DNA of 57,911 bases from Gluconobacter sphaericus NBRC 12467 (GCF_006539125.1 NZ_BJMK01000010.1:1-57911), one strand, 5' to 3'; counted from the stretch's first letter, positions 34,506 to 45,249 are shown. Translations and numbers: made by a program. The notes: a model not told the origin generated them from the letters alone.

Positions 34506-34698
34506 CACGCTCAAGATGAAAGAAAGTCTGTTCCGTCCCAACGCAAAGACGTCGCCCGTTATTCCATGCGCGAGTAAAACATCCCTTCCATTCCAGACCT
34601 TCAATCCTGAACCGAGCCGGGTTACACTGCACTCCTCATTGCCGCGCCGGGCCGGAATACGTCGCACCCTGTTCACGCCCTACGCTCAAGGATCTTTC

Positions 34699-36153
34699 AT
34701 GACTCCCACTCTCTATCGTCGCCAGTGGGCACAGAACCCGCTGCGCGAAGTGCTGGCCGGAATGGTCGGCACCTTTGCCCTCATCCCCGAAGTCATCGCT
34801 TTCTCTTATATCGCCGGCGTCTCCCCGGCCGTCTCGCTGTTCGCATCCTTCGTCATTTCGGTCTCGATCGCCATTTTCGGCGGACGCCCAGGCATGATTT
34901 CTGGTGCTGCCGGCTCGGTAGCTCTGGTCGCAGCACCGCTGGTTCACGCTCATGGCGTACAGGCGATGCTGCTCGCGACGCTTGTCGCTGGTGTATTGCA
35001 GGTCGTGTTTGGTCTGCTGCGTCTTCAGGCCGTCATGCGGTTTGTACCCGCCGAAGTTCGCACGGGCTTCGTTAATGCACTGGCCATCATGATCTTCTCC
35101 GCACAGCTGCCACAGATGATGGGCGTGACCTGGCATACCTATGCGCTGATCGCGCTGGGCCTCGTCATCATCTATCTGCTGCCCCGTCTGTCGGACGCCA
35201 TTCCTTCCCCCCTGATCTGCATCGTCATTCTCACCGCCATCACGATGCTGCATCCTATGCCGGTTCATACAGTTTCGGATCTCGGCGACCTACCGACCGG
35301 CCTTCCCAGCCTGACCTTACCGCACATCGCCCTGAACTGGGCGACGTGGTCGGTCGTGCTGCCTTACGCGCTGGCCATGGCTGCCGTGGGCCTGCTGGAA
35401 TCCATGATGACGGCCGCAGTCGTTGATGACATTACCGATACCCATGGCAACCAGCGCATGGAATGCACGGGTCTCGGCATTTCCAACATTCTCGTTGGCG
35501 CATTTGGCGGCATTGCAGGCTGCGGCATGATCGGACAGACCGTTGGCAATCTGCGTTATGGCGGACGCGGACGTCTGTCCACCTTTACCGCTGGCGCATT
35601 CCTGCTGGCCCTCATGGTCCTGCTGCATCGCTGGGTCGGGCAGGTTCCGATGGCCGCCCTTGTCGCCATCATGATCATGGTCTCCGCCAGCACGTTCTCC
35701 TGGAGCAGCCTGCGCGACCTGACACGTCATCCGCGCCTGTCCAGCCTGACGATGCTCGTCACGGTCGCCGTAGTCGTCATGACCCACGACCTTGCTGCCG
35801 GTGTTGCGGTCGGTGTCATGCTCTCGGGTGTATTCTTCGCATGGCATGCCGCAAAGCTCCTGCGCGTTACAGAAGAGCGGTCGGGCGAGACGCTGGCATA
35901 CCGGGCGTCCGGACAAGTCTTTTTCGCGTCTGCAGATAGCCTGTCTGACGCCATCGACTATCATACCGATGCCAAAACCGTGGTTCTCGACCTCGCCCAG
36001 GCCCGCTTCTGGGACATCACCTCGGTACAGGTTCTGGAAAAGATCATCAGCAAGCTCCAGTCCCACGGACATACGGTCGAAGTCACGGGGCTTCATCATG
36101 ACCAGCATGGCATCATCGCCACGCAGTCTAACGAGAGCCTACTCGCACTGTAA
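34699..36153 (+). CDS. SulP-family anion transporter with STAS domain
   Basis: The 484-residue protein has about 11 membrane segments with SulP wording: NPLREVLAGMVGTFALIPEV, EVIAFSYIAGVSPAVSLFAS, VPAEVRTGFVNALAI and NILVGAFGGIAGCGMIGQTV. A cytoplasmic STAS domain closes it (about 395-484; TVVLDLAQARFWDITSVQVL). Substrates in the family are sulfate, bicarbonate or dicarboxylates. It is on the short side because the N-terminal cytoplasmic part is brief. ATG at 34699 follows a GGA-type site; an open frame upstream runs through the decayed SDR and was excluded. Confidence 0.93.
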   Translation: MTPTLYRRQWAQNPLREVLAGMVGTFALIPEVIAFSYIAGVSPAVSLFASFVISVSIAIFGGRPGMISGAAGSVALVAAPLVHAHGVQAMLLATLVAGVLQVVFGLLRLQAVMRFVPAEVRTGFVNALAIMIFSAQLPQMMGVTWHTYALIALGLVIIYLLPRLSDAIPSPLICIVILTAITMLHPMPVHTVSDLGDLPTGLPSLTLPHIALNWATWSVVLPYALAMAAVGLLESMMTAAVVDDITDTHGNQRMECTGLGISNILVGAFGGIAGCGMIGQTVGNLRYGGRGRLSTFTAGAFLLALMVLLHRWVGQVPMAALVAIMIMVSASTFSWSSLRDLTRHPRLSSLTMLVTVAVVVMTHDLAAGVAVGVMLSGVFFAWHAAKLLRVTEERSGETLAYRASGQVFFASADSLSDAIDYHTDAKTVVLDLAQARFWDITSVQVLEKIISKLQSHGHTVEVTGLHHDQHGIIATQSNESLLAL

Positions 36154-36492
36154 GGCTCAGCGGGATTTGAAATTGTACAACCGTACGGACGCCCTACCTC
36201 CATTCATGACCTGGTGGTGTCCCTGAGCAACTTCATCCGCAAGGTTATGAACCTTGAAAGCCGCCCTTCCGGTCTCGTCCTTGCCGAACAGGAGCCTACC
36301 CACCCCCTCCTCGAATAGTGGAAACAAAGGTGACGACGTTGGAGGCAGCGGCATGAACATGCAGGGCAAAATGGGCCCGGTCCTGCATCATCCGGAGACG
36401 GACAGCCACAGTCTGTAATTCCGTCCAATCTTTAATCTAACCGTAACGTCTCACCCATACTCCTCCCTCCGTACTGACGGTAAGAAGAAGTC
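36154..36492. other. Gene-free stretch between sulP-type gene and opgC-type gene
   Basis: About 340 bases with no supported gene. Short open frames exist on both strands (for example minus 36157-36369, and a plus frame reading GRPTSIHDLVVSLSNF), but none has a family signature or a good start. Given the decayed SDR just upstream, this may also be eroded coding DNA. It must contain the promoter of the next gene. Confidence 0.4.
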
Positions 36493-37653
36493 ATGGAGCC
36501 GCTTCAAGAGCCCCCAGAAACTTTAGCGCGCAAAAACCCCCGCGATCATCGCGTGGATGCGCTACGCGGCATCGCCCTGTTGATGATGCTCGTAGATCAT
36601 GTTCCCGATGATCTACTCAACCGCATCACCATCCGCAATTTCGGTTTTGCGGACGCGGCTGAGATCTTCGTCATGCTGGCGGGCTACGCGTCCTATCTGG
36701 CCTATGGGCGCCTGATTGACCGTCAGGGCTGGAAAACCGGCATTCATCGCATTCTTACCCGATGCCTCAGACTGTATCTGTATCAGACCGGCATGACGCT
36801 GGTTTTCGTCTGGACTGTACGTAAGTGGCGCCATTACCAGCCCCTGCCCGAATATACGATCGAACCCCAGCTTGCGCATGGCTATAGCTGGCTGTGGCGT
36901 ATCCTGACCTTCGATGCCCTGCCGAGTTATCTCAACATCCTACCGCTTTATGTCGTGCTGCTGGCGCTGTTCCCAGTGATCTACTGGCTCCTGAGGCACA
37001 GTCTATGGCTTCTGGTCACTCTCAGCGTAGCCATATGGGCCATCGCCAATCTTGATCCACATATTACCATCCCCAACTGGCTGGATCCCACTGGCTGGTA
37101 CCTCAATCCGTTCGGCTGGCAATTTCTGTATATTCTGGGAATTCTGGGCGCCGTCTGGGCCTCGAAAAACAATGGCGATCTGCCCTATCGCCCATGGGCC
37201 AAAGGCCTGTGTCTGACCTATCTCGCCGGAGCATTTGTACTGTGTTTCCCATACGAGTACTGGCACGTCCCGTTTCTACGAATTTTCCCAGCCCCGCCTA
37301 ATACAGGAAAATCCACTCTCGCCATCTGGCGCCTGCTGGACATCATGGCGATCTTTTATCTGGTGCAGTCTTCCAGGGCTCTGCGTCGCATTTCCGCCGA
37401 CCGGATCGGTCAGAGCCTCGCTTTGCTCGGGAGGAACTCGCTGGAAGTTTTTGCCTGCAGCACGGTCCTGGACCTGCTGGGACGACTAATGTTCGCAAGC
37501 TTTGGCATCAATCTGTGGGAGCAGCTTGTGATGAATGTGGTCGGGCTCGGCCTGACCTACGCGCTGGCCATCCCGCTGGACCGCGCCCGTCAGCGGGCCA
37601 AAGCGGCCCGCCTGTCTTCGGGCCCGGCACGCCCCGCGCCAGCTCCCGAATAA
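36493..37653 (+). CDS. OpgC-domain membrane acyltransferase
   Basis: OpgC proteins are multi-span acyltransferases that succinylate osmoregulated periplasmic glucans. The 386-residue protein has the family opening DHRVDALRGIALLMMLVDHV, DAAEIFVMLAGYASYLAYG, about ten membrane segments and a late LALLGRNSLEVFACSTVL. The C-terminus is Ala/Pro-rich. No glucan synthase genes are adjacent, so its acceptor in this organism is unproven. It converges with hflX 22 bases away. Confidence 0.9.
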   Translation: MEPLQEPPETLARKNPRDHRVDALRGIALLMMLVDHVPDDLLNRITIRNFGFADAAEIFVMLAGYASYLAYGRLIDRQGWKTGIHRILTRCLRLYLYQTGMTLVFVWTVRKWRHYQPLPEYTIEPQLAHGYSWLWRILTFDALPSYLNILPLYVVLLALFPVIYWLLRHSLWLLVTLSVAIWAIANLDPHITIPNWLDPTGWYLNPFGWQFLYILGILGAVWASKNNGDLPYRPWAKGLCLTYLAGAFVLCFPYEYWHVPFLRIFPAPPNTGKSTLAIWRLLDIMAIFYLVQSSRALRRISADRIGQSLALLGRNSLEVFACSTVLDLLGRLMFASFGINLWEQLVMNVVGLGLTYALAIPLDRARQRAKAARLSSGPARPAPAPE

Positions 37654-37675
37654 CGGCCTTTGTTCAGCCTGCCTG

Positions 37676-38977
37676 CTATATGATCCGGTTCGGATGCAAC
37701 AACTCGAACCGCTCCAAATCCGCCGAGAAAAGACGGACCTGAACGTCCATACCGTCTTCCCGATCCGTGCGCCCGACCACTTCGCCGTGCTGGTAAAGCC
37801 AGGCCAGAGCCGCGCCATCCGTAATCGGAAGACGGACATCCACAGATTTCATTGATCGCGTCAGATACTGGTCCAGGATTTCGAACAGATCCGGCACCCC
37901 CTCGCCCGTAATGGCCGAGATCGCCACTGCGTTCTCACGCTTTGGCACAGCTTCGACACCACCGACCAGATCGGCCTTGTTCAGCACTTCGATCGTACGG
38001 TCCGGCCAGTGCGCATCGAGCATTCCGTCGCGCACCATACCGTCAAGAACGTTGAGCACATCAGCCCGCTGCGCCGCACTGTCGGGATGTGAAATGTCAC
38101 GGACATGCAGGATCACGTCCGCCTGCGCGACTTCTTCAAGAGTTGCCCGGAAAGCCGCGATCAGCTCTGTCGGCAGTTCACTGATGAACCCCACCGTATC
38201 AGACAGGATAACATTACGGCCCGATGGCAGACGCAGCCCGCGCATGGTCGGGTCCAGCGTGGCAAAAAGCTGGTCCTGCGCATGGACGGATGCGCCCGTC
38301 AGGGCATTGAACAGCGTGGACTTTCCAGCATTGGTGTAGCCCACAAGGGCGACGACCGGAAACGGCACGCGCTTACGCGATTCACGATGCAATCCACGGG
38401 TCCGGCGCACCTGTTCCAGCTCTTTTTTGATCTTGCCGATCCGCTCGGCCAGCATCCGACGGTCCGCTTCCATCTGCGTCTCGCCCGGGCCACCAAGAAA
38501 GCCAAAGCCACCGCGCTGACGCTCAAGATGGGTCCACAGCCGCACGAGCCGCGAGCGCTGGTATTCCAGATGAGCGAGTTCGACCTGAAGCACGCCCTCA
38601 CGGGTCGCCGCACGCGCACCAAAGATATCAAGAATCAGCCCCGTCCGGTCCACTACCTTGCAGCCCAGAGCCTTTTCGAGGTTGCGCTGCTGACCCGGGG
38701 ACAGACGCGCATCAATGACGACCACATCAACGTTGTCCAGCTTGACCGCCTCAGCCAACTGCTCGACCTGACCGCTTCCCAGCAGGGTCGCCGGGCGACG
38801 CGCACGCAACAGAATGGCCGCCTGTCGTACCACGACCAACCCGATCGACGCCGTCAGACCAACCGCTTCCTCAAGCCGCGCATCAGCCGCGCGGATTTCC
38901 TCCTGCGGCCCCGACTTTTCCCAAGGCAGGATGACGGCCGCACGGGTTGCGGGTTTTTGGGTGTCAAAACCGCTCAA
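37676..38977 (-). CDS. hflX: Ribosome-associated GTPase HflX
   Basis: HflX splits stalled or stressed ribosomes. The 433-residue protein has the N-terminal HflX domain ([35 protein letters not shown]), a basic helix ([15 protein letters not shown]) and the G domain with [12 protein letters not shown] (G1), [10 protein letters not shown] (G3) and NKAD (G4). The start is TTG at 38977, overlapping the hfq stop as TTGA, so it is coupled to hfq. Confidence 0.97.
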   Translation of the reverse strand: MSGFDTQKPATRAAVILPWEKSGPQEEIRAADARLEEAVGLTASIGLVVVRQAAILLRARRPATLLGSGQVEQLAEAVKLDNVDVVVIDARLSPGQQRNLEKALGCKVVDRTGLILDIFGARAATREGVLQVELAHLEYQRSRLVRLWTHLERQRGGFGFLGGPGETQMEADRRMLAERIGKIKKELEQVRRTRGLHRESRKRVPFPVVALVGYTNAGKSTLFNALTGASVHAQDQLFATLDPTMRGLRLPSGRNVILSDTVGFISELPTELIAAFRATLEEVAQADVILHVRDISHPDSAAQRADVLNVLDGMVRDGMLDAHWPDRTIEVLNKADLVGGVEAVPKRENAVAISAITGEGVPDLFEILDQYLTRSMKSVDVRLPITDGAALAWLYQHGEVVGRTDREDGMDVQVRLFSADLERFELLHPNRII

Positions 38978-39228
38978 AGTTCTTCTTCCACAAAATGGGA
39001 CATCGTCGCCACCGGCATGATCGTGCTGACGGCGTGTTTGTAGACAAGCTGCACATGGCCATCACGACGGAGCAGCAGGGTATGCGCATCAGACTGAGCA
39101 ACGATGCCCTGAAGCTTCACACCGTTAACCAGAAAGACGGTCACGGACGCTTCGGTTCTGCGCAAATGATCGAGGAAAACCTCCTGCACGGCACGGGAGC
39201 CGGCAGAAGAGGAAGGTTCTGAAGTCAC
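38974..39228 (-). CDS. hfq: RNA chaperone Hfq
   Basis: Hfq is the hexameric Sm-like protein that pairs small RNAs with mRNAs. The 84-residue product has the Sm1 motif [40 protein letters not shown] and the Sm2 [10 protein letters not shown]. The tail is short, as usual in alphaproteobacteria. The start is GTG at 39228 with only a weak ribosome site. It lies 47 bases after ntrX and overlaps hflX. Confidence 0.97.
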   Translation of the reverse strand: MTSEPSSSAGSRAVQEVFLDHLRRTEASVTVFLVNGVKLQGIVAQSDAHTLLLRRDGHVQLVYKHAVSTIMPVATMSHFVEEEL

Positions 39229-39275
39229 GCTGTTAACAGTCGAGAGAAGGAAAGGAAAAAAAACGGTTCGACATC

Positions 39276-40688
39276 TCAGCCATTCACCGGCGTGGAAGGT
39301 GCAGCATTGCGATCTTCATTCGTCGTCACCCCAAGCTGTTTGAGCTTACGGTGCAGTGCACTGCGCTCCATGCAAACAAAGCTGGCCGTCCGGCTGATAT
39401 TGCCGCCAAACCGCATGAGCTGCACCTGCAGATACTGCGTTTCGAACAGATCCCGTGCCTCACGCAGCGGCAGGCTCATGACATCTGCTCCAGAAGTGAG
39501 GCGCGTCATTGACGGTGCCCCCTGGCTGATGGTGGCCGGCAGCATATCTGCCCGGATCGGATCGTTCCCCGTCCCCGGCATCATGATCAGCAGCCGCTCC
39601 ATCAGATTGCGCAATTCACGCACATTGCCCGGCCATTCATAGGATTGCAGGGCGGCAAGCGCATCCACGGAGAGTTCCCGAACCGGAAGACCGGAAGACT
39701 GAGCGCAACGCTCCAGGAAGTGCCGAGCCAGACCTGGAATGTCCTCGCGCCGTTCGCGCAGGGACGGAATGCGCAGAGGAACAACCGCAAGGCGGTAATA
39801 CAGGTCCTCGCGAAACCGATGCGCGGCGATTTCGGACTGGAGATCCCGGTTGGTAGTGGCGATGACGCGGATATCCACCTTCACCCGCGTATTACCGCCC
39901 AGACGCTCGAATGTCTGATCCTGAAGCGCACGCACGATCTTGCCCTGCGTTTCAGGCGGCATGTCGGCGACCTCGTCCAGCAGCAGTGTGCCACGATGGG
40001 CACGCTCCAGCACGCCGCGGCGCATCGGCTGCCCCCCCTCCCCCTCAAGGCCGAAAAGCTCTTCCTCAAAGCGGTTGGGCGCCAGTGTGGCACAGTTCAA
40101 AGCGATGAACGGCCCTTCCGCACGACGAGAGCGCGCATGAATCATGCGAGCTGCAACCTCCTTGCCCGATCCGGCCGGACCACTGATCAACACACGGGAA
40201 TTAGTGGGGGCGACACGCTCAATCTGGGCGCGAACGCCTGAAATGACGGCGCCGTCTCCCGACAGCGTCGTTTCCGGACCGGCCCGCAGACGCAGTTCCG
40301 CATTTTCCCGCCGCAGACGCGCGGCTTCCAGCGCACGCCGCACTACGACCAGAAGCCGGTCCGACTGGAACGGCTTCTCGATGAAGTCATAGGCCCCGAG
40401 CTTTAGGCTGGACACCGCCGTCTCGATGGTCCCGTGCCCAGAAATCATCAGTGTCGGCAGGCCCGGCTCCTCGGTCTGAAAGATCTTGAGGAGTTCGATC
40501 CCGTCCAGCCGGGATCCCTGAAGCCAGATATCCAGAATCGCCAGCGACGGACAATGCGCACGGAAAAGTTCGAGCGCCTGATCCGAATTGGCCGCCGTCC
40601 GTGTCTTATAGCCCTCGTCGTTCAGAATACCCTCGATAAGAAACCGGATATCCGGCTCGTCATCGACGATCAGGATCTCATGTTCCAT
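39276..40688 (-). CDS. ntrX: Response regulator NtrX
   Basis: NtrX is the partner of sensor NtrY, controlling nitrogen, redox or envelope responses in alphaproteobacteria. The 470-residue protein has the receiver domain with [12 protein letters not shown] and the phospho-Asp in LAILDIW, the AAA+ domain with Walker [15 protein letters not shown] and Walker [13 protein letters not shown], and a Fis-type HTH ([20 protein letters not shown]). The GAFTGA loop is absent, which is normal for NtrX. The ATG at 40688 follows AGGAGG and overlaps ntrY by 11 bases. Confidence 0.95.
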   Translation of the reverse strand: MEHEILIVDDEPDIRFLIEGILNDEGYKTRTAANSDQALELFRAHCPSLAILDIWLQGSRLDGIELLKIFQTEEPGLPTLMISGHGTIETAVSSLKLGAYDFIEKPFQSDRLLVVVRRALEAARLRRENAELRLRAGPETTLSGDGAVISGVRAQIERVAPTNSRVLISGPAGSGKEVAARMIHARSRRAEGPFIALNCATLAPNRFEEELFGLEGEGGQPMRRGVLERAHRGTLLLDEVADMPPETQGKIVRALQDQTFERLGGNTRVKVDIRVIATTNRDLQSEIAAHRFREDLYYRLAVVPLRIPSLRERREDIPGLARHFLERCAQSSGLPVRELSVDALAALQSYEWPGNVRELRNLMERLLIMMPGTGNDPIRADMLPATISQGAPSMTRLTSGADVMSLPLREARDLFETQYLQVQLMRFGGNISRTASFVCMERSALHRKLKQLGVTTNEDRNAAPSTPVNG

Positions 40689-43065
40689 CTGCTGTCCTCC
40701 TGGTCTGAGGGTCTGTTCCACCCGGGCCATGGCTCTCCTGCTCCCATAACGGTAGAGACAGGGTCACGCGCGTTCCCCGCTGCCCGGGCGACGCGCCACG
40801 GGACTGGTCTGGTTCCCGATCAGTGAGCTGAAGCATCCCGGAATGGTCCTCCATGATCTTCTTGACGATCGCAAGGCCGAGGCCGGTGCCCTTCGCCTTG
40901 TGGGTTACATATGGCTCGGTCAGCCGGTGGCGTTCCACCGTCGGCAGGCCGATCCCGTCATCTTCTATGTCTAGCAGGACATGCCCGCCGCGAATGTGCA
41001 AGCCCACCACAATGTGTCCAATTGGCTGCACTGACTGTCCAGAAGCATTTTCTCCCGGTTTTCCGCGGCCTGCCATGCTAATGGCATCAGCTGCATTCTG
41101 TAGCAGATTTGTCAGGGCCTGCCCGATTAGCCGCCGATCGCAACGCACAATCGGCCCTGAGGGCGGCAGTCCGGTCGTCTCGAACACAATTTCGGGATGA
41201 GCGTTCCGCTGGAGCACCAGCGCCTCACGGCACAGGCGCGAAAAGTCTTCCGGCTGCATGACGGGCTGCGGCATCCGTGCAAAGGCGGAAAACTCATCCA
41301 CCATGCGCCCGATATCTCCAACCTGTCGCACGATCGTATCCACAAGCTGGGTATAAGTCTCGGGGTCGGAGTGAATTTCCTTAAGGAAGCGCCGTTTGAG
41401 ACGTTCTGCCGCAAGCTGGATCGGAGTCAGCGGATTTTTGATTTCATGCGCCACACGCCGTGCCACATCCGCCCAGGCCGCCTTGCGCTGTGCGGATTGA
41501 AGATCCGTGATGTCATCGAAGGTCACAACATATCCCGCAACGTCCTGCCCCCGCAGCTCCGCCACGACCCGCACGAGAAGCGTCCGCCCTGCCCCGGCCC
41601 CGGCACCCTCGCCTGGCCCACCCGGACGCTGCGCACCTTCCGTGTCCACCTGGATTTCCGCCGTATGAACGCGTTCCGGCGCCATACGGGCGGCTTCCAG
41701 AAGGCCCGAGAACTCCGGCACCCGATCCGTCAGCTTCATCCCAATGGCTGGCTGAAGATTGCGCTGGAGCACGCTGGACGCCGCACGGTTCGGCAGTTCG
41801 ATGACCTGCATCCGGTCCAGCCCGATCACACCGGCCGATACACCGGCCAGCACGGTCTCGGTAAAGCGCCGCCGCTCGTTGATCTGGTCATAAGCCTGCA
41901 TCAGCTCGGAGCGCTGACTTTCAAGCTGATCCGTCATGCTATTGAAGGCACGGGACAGGCCCGTCACTTCATCGTCCTTGTCCTGCCCCGCATCGTCGGG
42001 GACGGGCACCCGCACCCCCAGATCGCCCTTAGAGATCCGCTGGGCCGCCAGAATGAGCAGTCCGAGCGGGTTGGCGATACGATTGGCCAGCGCCAGCCCG
42101 GTCAACATTCCGACAGCCAGAACCAGCAGACCCATCAGGGCGAAAATGACCGCAAACAAGACCTGCGTCTTGCCGCGATTGGTGATCAGCCGCTGGTAAT
42201 CCGCCACCAGCGTATCCGTGCGACGCATGTGTTCCACGACATCCGGGTCAACCGGACGCGTTATAACCAGCATGAGACCGGAATTACCGCCCAGTGCGAC
42301 CACGGCGCGCACCCTGCGCTGGTCCGGACGGTCAAGAATCACGGCTTCGCCGTGTCGTGCCAGTTCCAGCACGGATTTGGGTGGCAATGGCGGTGCAGTC
42401 GTCATGTCTGCATCGCTGCCCAGCAACCCGCCCACCGCCAGAACCTTGTAGGTCAGCGGGTCGAACACCTCTGCATCCGTCAGGCCGCGCTCGGTAACTT
42501 CATCGTCCAGAAACTCCTGAAGACGTGCGGGATCGTGAAAAAGGTCAGTCCCACGGGAAAAAAGCTCGTCGTTCTGGACGGTAATGAGCGTATTGGCGAG
42601 GGCGAAGGCTTCAGTCCGGGCGTTGTCGTTATGCTCCTGCAGATAACCAACCGCGACCGAACGGGCTTCGTTCAGCGCATTATTCACACGGTTGGAGAAC
42701 CAGATTTCCACGCCATAATGGAAGAACAGCGTCGCCACTGCCCCCACCACGATGGTCGGGGCAACCGCCACGATGCCGAAGAGCGTAATAAGTCGCACAT
42801 GCAGCCGCGCACCGGCCAGGCCGAGCCTGCGTTCGGCCAACATCCGCCCGATCTGAACCACCGCCGCTGCCGCAATCAGCATGAGCATGATGAAGTCGAG
42901 CAGGAAAACGATCGCCTGCACCTGCGGACGATGCGCCAGAGACATGCCCCCCGACAGCACGACGAACGTCGCAAAAGCGAGCACCAGCGCCATAACCGTC
43001 AGAAGAACCGCCCCATTGGCACTGGTCAGCCTTGCAAACAGGCGCCTCAGGGAAGGAAGTCTCAC
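40678..43065 (-). CDS. ntrY: Sensor histidine kinase NtrY
   Basis: The 795-residue membrane kinase has N-terminal membrane segments (about 15-100) and a periplasmic part, another segment near 315-335, HAMP, PAS (about 410-520, with a Gly/Ala-rich insert GGPGEGAGAGAG), the His box VAHEIKNPLTPIQLAAERL, the N box NLLQNAADAI and the ATP lid GIGLPTVERHRL, GTGLGLAIVKKI. The start is GTG at 43065, overlapping the upstream stop as GTGA. Confidence 0.96.
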   Translation of the reverse strand: MRLPSLRRLFARLTSANGAVLLTVMALVLAFATFVVLSGGMSLAHRPQVQAIVFLLDFIMLMLIAAAAVVQIGRMLAERRLGLAGARLHVRLITLFGIVAVAPTIVVGAVATLFFHYGVEIWFSNRVNNALNEARSVAVGYLQEHNDNARTEAFALANTLITVQNDELFSRGTDLFHDPARLQEFLDDEVTERGLTDAEVFDPLTYKVLAVGGLLGSDADMTTAPPLPPKSVLELARHGEAVILDRPDQRRVRAVVALGGNSGLMLVITRPVDPDVVEHMRRTDTLVADYQRLITNRGKTQVLFAVIFALMGLLVLAVGMLTGLALANRIANPLGLLILAAQRISKGDLGVRVPVPDDAGQDKDDEVTGLSRAFNSMTDQLESQRSELMQAYDQINERRRFTETVLAGVSAGVIGLDRMQVIELPNRAASSVLQRNLQPAIGMKLTDRVPEFSGLLEAARMAPERVHTAEIQVDTEGAQRPGGPGEGAGAGAGRTLLVRVVAELRGQDVAGYVVTFDDITDLQSAQRKAAWADVARRVAHEIKNPLTPIQLAAERLKRRFLKEIHSDPETYTQLVDTIVRQVGDIGRMVDEFSAFARMPQPVMQPEDFSRLCREALVLQRNAHPEIVFETTGLPPSGPIVRCDRRLIGQALTNLLQNAADAISMAGRGKPGENASGQSVQPIGHIVVGLHIRGGHVLLDIEDDGIGLPTVERHRLTEPYVTHKAKGTGLGLAIVKKIMEDHSGMLQLTDREPDQSRGASPGQRGTRVTLSLPLWEQESHGPGGTDPQTRRTADGT

Positions 43066-43793
43066 TCGTCGATACCTTTAGGGATCGTAATGCCCAGTTC
43101 GCGGATGCGCTTGCGCAAGGTATTGCGGTTTACACCCAGAATGGCGGCAGCGCGCAACTGGTTACCGCAGGTCCGCCGCAGGACCATCGTGATCAGCGGC
43201 CGCTCGACCTCGCCCACCACACAGGCATGCAGATCGCCCGCCCCGTTTTCCAGATCGCCTTCAAGATATTCAGCCAGCGGTCGTTCCAGGGCTCGCCCCA
43301 GCCCGCGAGGACGCGCTGTGCCCGTACCTGCCGCCAGACGACAGACCGCACTTATCCGCTCAGGACCCAGACGCTGTGCGGCGGGCAGTGCCGACAACCA
43401 GCGATGCAGGCCGGCAGATAGCCCTCCCTGCCGAAGCAGAAGAACAGGATCATGCCGACTTCCCGCAATCACACGCAGATCCGTGCCCTCCTGTGCAAGC
43501 CATTCCATGAACCGATCCTGCATCAGGGGACACAGACAGTCGATCTCGTCCAGCAGCAGGGTTCCGCCCTGCGCCTGCCGGATCCAACCCGCCTCACCAT
43601 TTCCGAAAAGAGCCGCTTCACGAAGCGCGCGCGGCGTCGCGGTCAGGGCAGCAATCACGAACGGATTCTGTGCACGTGGGCTATGACTGTGAAGCCGCCG
43701 GGCAACGTCCTGCCGATCCAGGCGGGACGCGCCGTACAGGAAAACCGGATGGCAGCCTTGCTCGACCAGATCTGAAGTAGACTGCTCCGTCAT
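43062..43793 (-). CDS. Degenerate NtrC-like DNA-binding protein
   Basis: The gene holds the ntrC slot between dusB and ntrY but is only 243 residues, half of NtrC. No receiver domain is present. A remnant of the AAA+ domain shows VFLYGASRLDRQDVARRLH where Walker A (GESGTGKE) should be, so the nucleotide Lys/Thr are lost. The LFG...segment jumps straight to GWIRQAQGGTLLLDEIDCL, so Walker B survives but the GAFTGA sigma54 loop is deleted. The Fis-type HTH at the end (NQLRAAAILGVNRNTLRKRI) is intact. It can probably bind NtrC-type sites without activating sigma54. ATG at 43793 is used; GTG at 43802 is possible. Confidence 0.85.
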   Translation of the reverse strand: MTEQSTSDLVEQGCHPVFLYGASRLDRQDVARRLHSHSPRAQNPFVIAALTATPRALREAALFGNGEAGWIRQAQGGTLLLDEIDCLCPLMQDRFMEWLAQEGTDLRVIAGSRHDPVLLLRQGGLSAGLHRWLSALPAAQRLGPERISAVCRLAAGTGTARPRGLGRALERPLAEYLEGDLENGAGDLHACVVGEVERPLITMVLRRTCGNQLRAAAILGVNRNTLRKRIRELGITIPKGIDE

Positions 43794-43826
43794 GGCTGAC
43801 ACGGACGGGCCGGACCACTCACGCCC

Positions 43827-44942
43827 TCAGGCCGCTTCACGCGTGCCGTCGCGGCTCAGACTCCCCGTCGGGCCGGCCTCACGGTTGCGCACGACACCAG
43901 CATCGATATGCCGGTCATAGAACGCAGTCAGCAGCGCGATAGCCTCGGCTGCACTCTCGACACCATTGATGGTAGAGCGGAACGTCGCCGATCCCGGCAG
44001 CCCGGCAGAATACCAGGATACATGTTTACGGGCGAGACGCAGGCCCGGCCGTTCGCCGAAATGATCGAGCATCATCCGGTAATGCCGCAGGGCAATTTCC
44101 TTTTCAGTCGCCAGATCCGGGTCCGGCACATCTTCACCGGTCCGCAGGGACTGCGCGACCTGTGCCGTAAACCAGGGTCGTCCATAACAGCCACGCCCGA
44201 TCATGACGCCATCGGCCTGCGACTGGTGCAGCGCCTCACGCGCGTCGCGGATGCTATTGATATCGCCATTGACGATGACAGGCAGTGAAACTGCGTCCTT
44301 CACCGTTTTAACGAAACGCCAATCCGCCGTACCATTATAGAACATCTGCCGGGTACGGCCGTGAACCGTCACAAGCCTAATGCCGCTCTCTTCCGCGATC
44401 TTCGCCAGACGCGGTGCATTAAGCGAATTATGGTCCCACCCCATGCGCATTTTGAGCGTGACCGGCACATTCACGGCCCGCGCTGTCGCTGCGAGCAGTT
44501 TTCCAGCCAGAACCTCGTCCCGCATCAACGCAGAACCAGCCATCTGCCCAATCGCAACCTTCTTTACCGGGCAGCCGAAATTGATGTCGATGAGGTTCGC
44601 GCCCCCATCCACCGAAATCTTTGCCGCCTGCGCCATGGCCTCAGGATCACATCCGGCAAGCTGAACCGCATTGGGCCCGCGCTCGGCCATCCGTGCCATG
44701 CGCATGGTGTTTTCATTCTCGCGGATCATCGCCCAGGAGGCGATCATTTCCGACACGACGAGCCCTGCCCCAAGATCACGGGCAAGCTGCCGAAACGGCA
44801 GATCCGTAACCCCCGAAAGCGGAGCAAGGATCACCGGATCCTCGATCACTACGCCCTGCCCCAGGTCGATGGGTTTCAGAGCACGGTTCGGGGGTGCTGC
44901 AACAGGAGTATCAGAGGCGGCGGAAAGAGCGGAAGCAGTCAT
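43827..44942 (-). CDS. dusB: tRNA-dihydrouridine synthase DusB (NifR3-like)
   Basis: DusB reduces uridine in the tRNA D-loop using FMN. The 371-residue protein has [18 protein letters not shown], the catalytic Cys in [30 protein letters not shown] and [13 protein letters not shown]. Its C-terminus has a short low-complexity tail. It begins the dusB-ntr operon, where the usual ntrB gene that should follow is missing. Confidence 0.96.
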   Translation of the reverse strand: MTASALSAASDTPVAAPPNRALKPIDLGQGVVIEDPVILAPLSGVTDLPFRQLARDLGAGLVVSEMIASWAMIRENENTMRMARMAERGPNAVQLAGCDPEAMAQAAKISVDGGANLIDINFGCPVKKVAIGQMAGSALMRDEVLAGKLLAATARAVNVPVTLKMRMGWDHNSLNAPRLAKIAEESGIRLVTVHGRTRQMFYNGTADWRFVKTVKDAVSLPVIVNGDINSIRDAREALHQSQADGVMIGRGCYGRPWFTAQVAQSLRTGEDVPDPDLATEKEIALRHYRMMLDHFGERPGLRLARKHVSWYSAGLPGSATFRSTINGVESAAEAIALLTAFYDRHIDAGVVRNREAGPTGSLSRDGTREAA

Positions 44943-45112
44943 GGCAGGATCAATTTAGCGGCCCGTCTCCGCAAGCGCAAACGCTCCTTTGCACGCAGCT
45001 TCCACCATTCTTTACGAAGAAGAGCTTACCGCACATTACGACCAGTGGCGGAACACGTATCCATTAACACGGGCGCTCCGAAAAACCGCAGCACATACCC
45101 AACCGCACAGGG

Positions 45113-45199
45113 GTGAAGTTCGAGGACTGCACGCGCATGGTCTTTCTCGACGAAACCGAAAAGTTCAACTGCACCGTTCCCGACTTCCTGAAGAGGTGA
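45113..45199 (+). pseudogene. C-terminal relic of an alpha/beta hydrolase
   Basis: A 28-residue open stretch ending in a stop reads CTRMVFLDETEKFNCTVPDF then LKR. Pattern VFLDETEKFN..V.DFL is the usual C-terminal end of alpha/beta-hydrolase-fold enzymes, covering the position just after the catalytic His (which is missing here). No nucleophile elbow or earlier strands were found upstream in any frame. It is a short remnant, so the assignment is tentative. Confidence 0.4.
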
Positions 45200-45249
45200 T
45201 CCCAAGACGAGCGGGCTAAGCGTCAGTGCGAACCTTCTTCGGGAGCGCG

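Noticed and set aside
34390-34698. N-terminal extension of the SulP transporter frame.
   Set aside because: The added residues have no SulP character and lie over the decayed SDR; the ATG at 34699 begins the conserved part.
41197-43686. An 829-codon open frame on the plus strand across ntrY and the NtrC-like gene.
   Set aside because: The minus strand encodes NtrY with HAMP, His box and ATP lid across the same bases; the plus frame has no family wording and is a codon-bias mirror of GC-rich DNA.
44989-45219. A 76-codon plus frame after dusB.
   Set aside because: It has no signature, and the hydrolase-like residues at this place are in a different frame.
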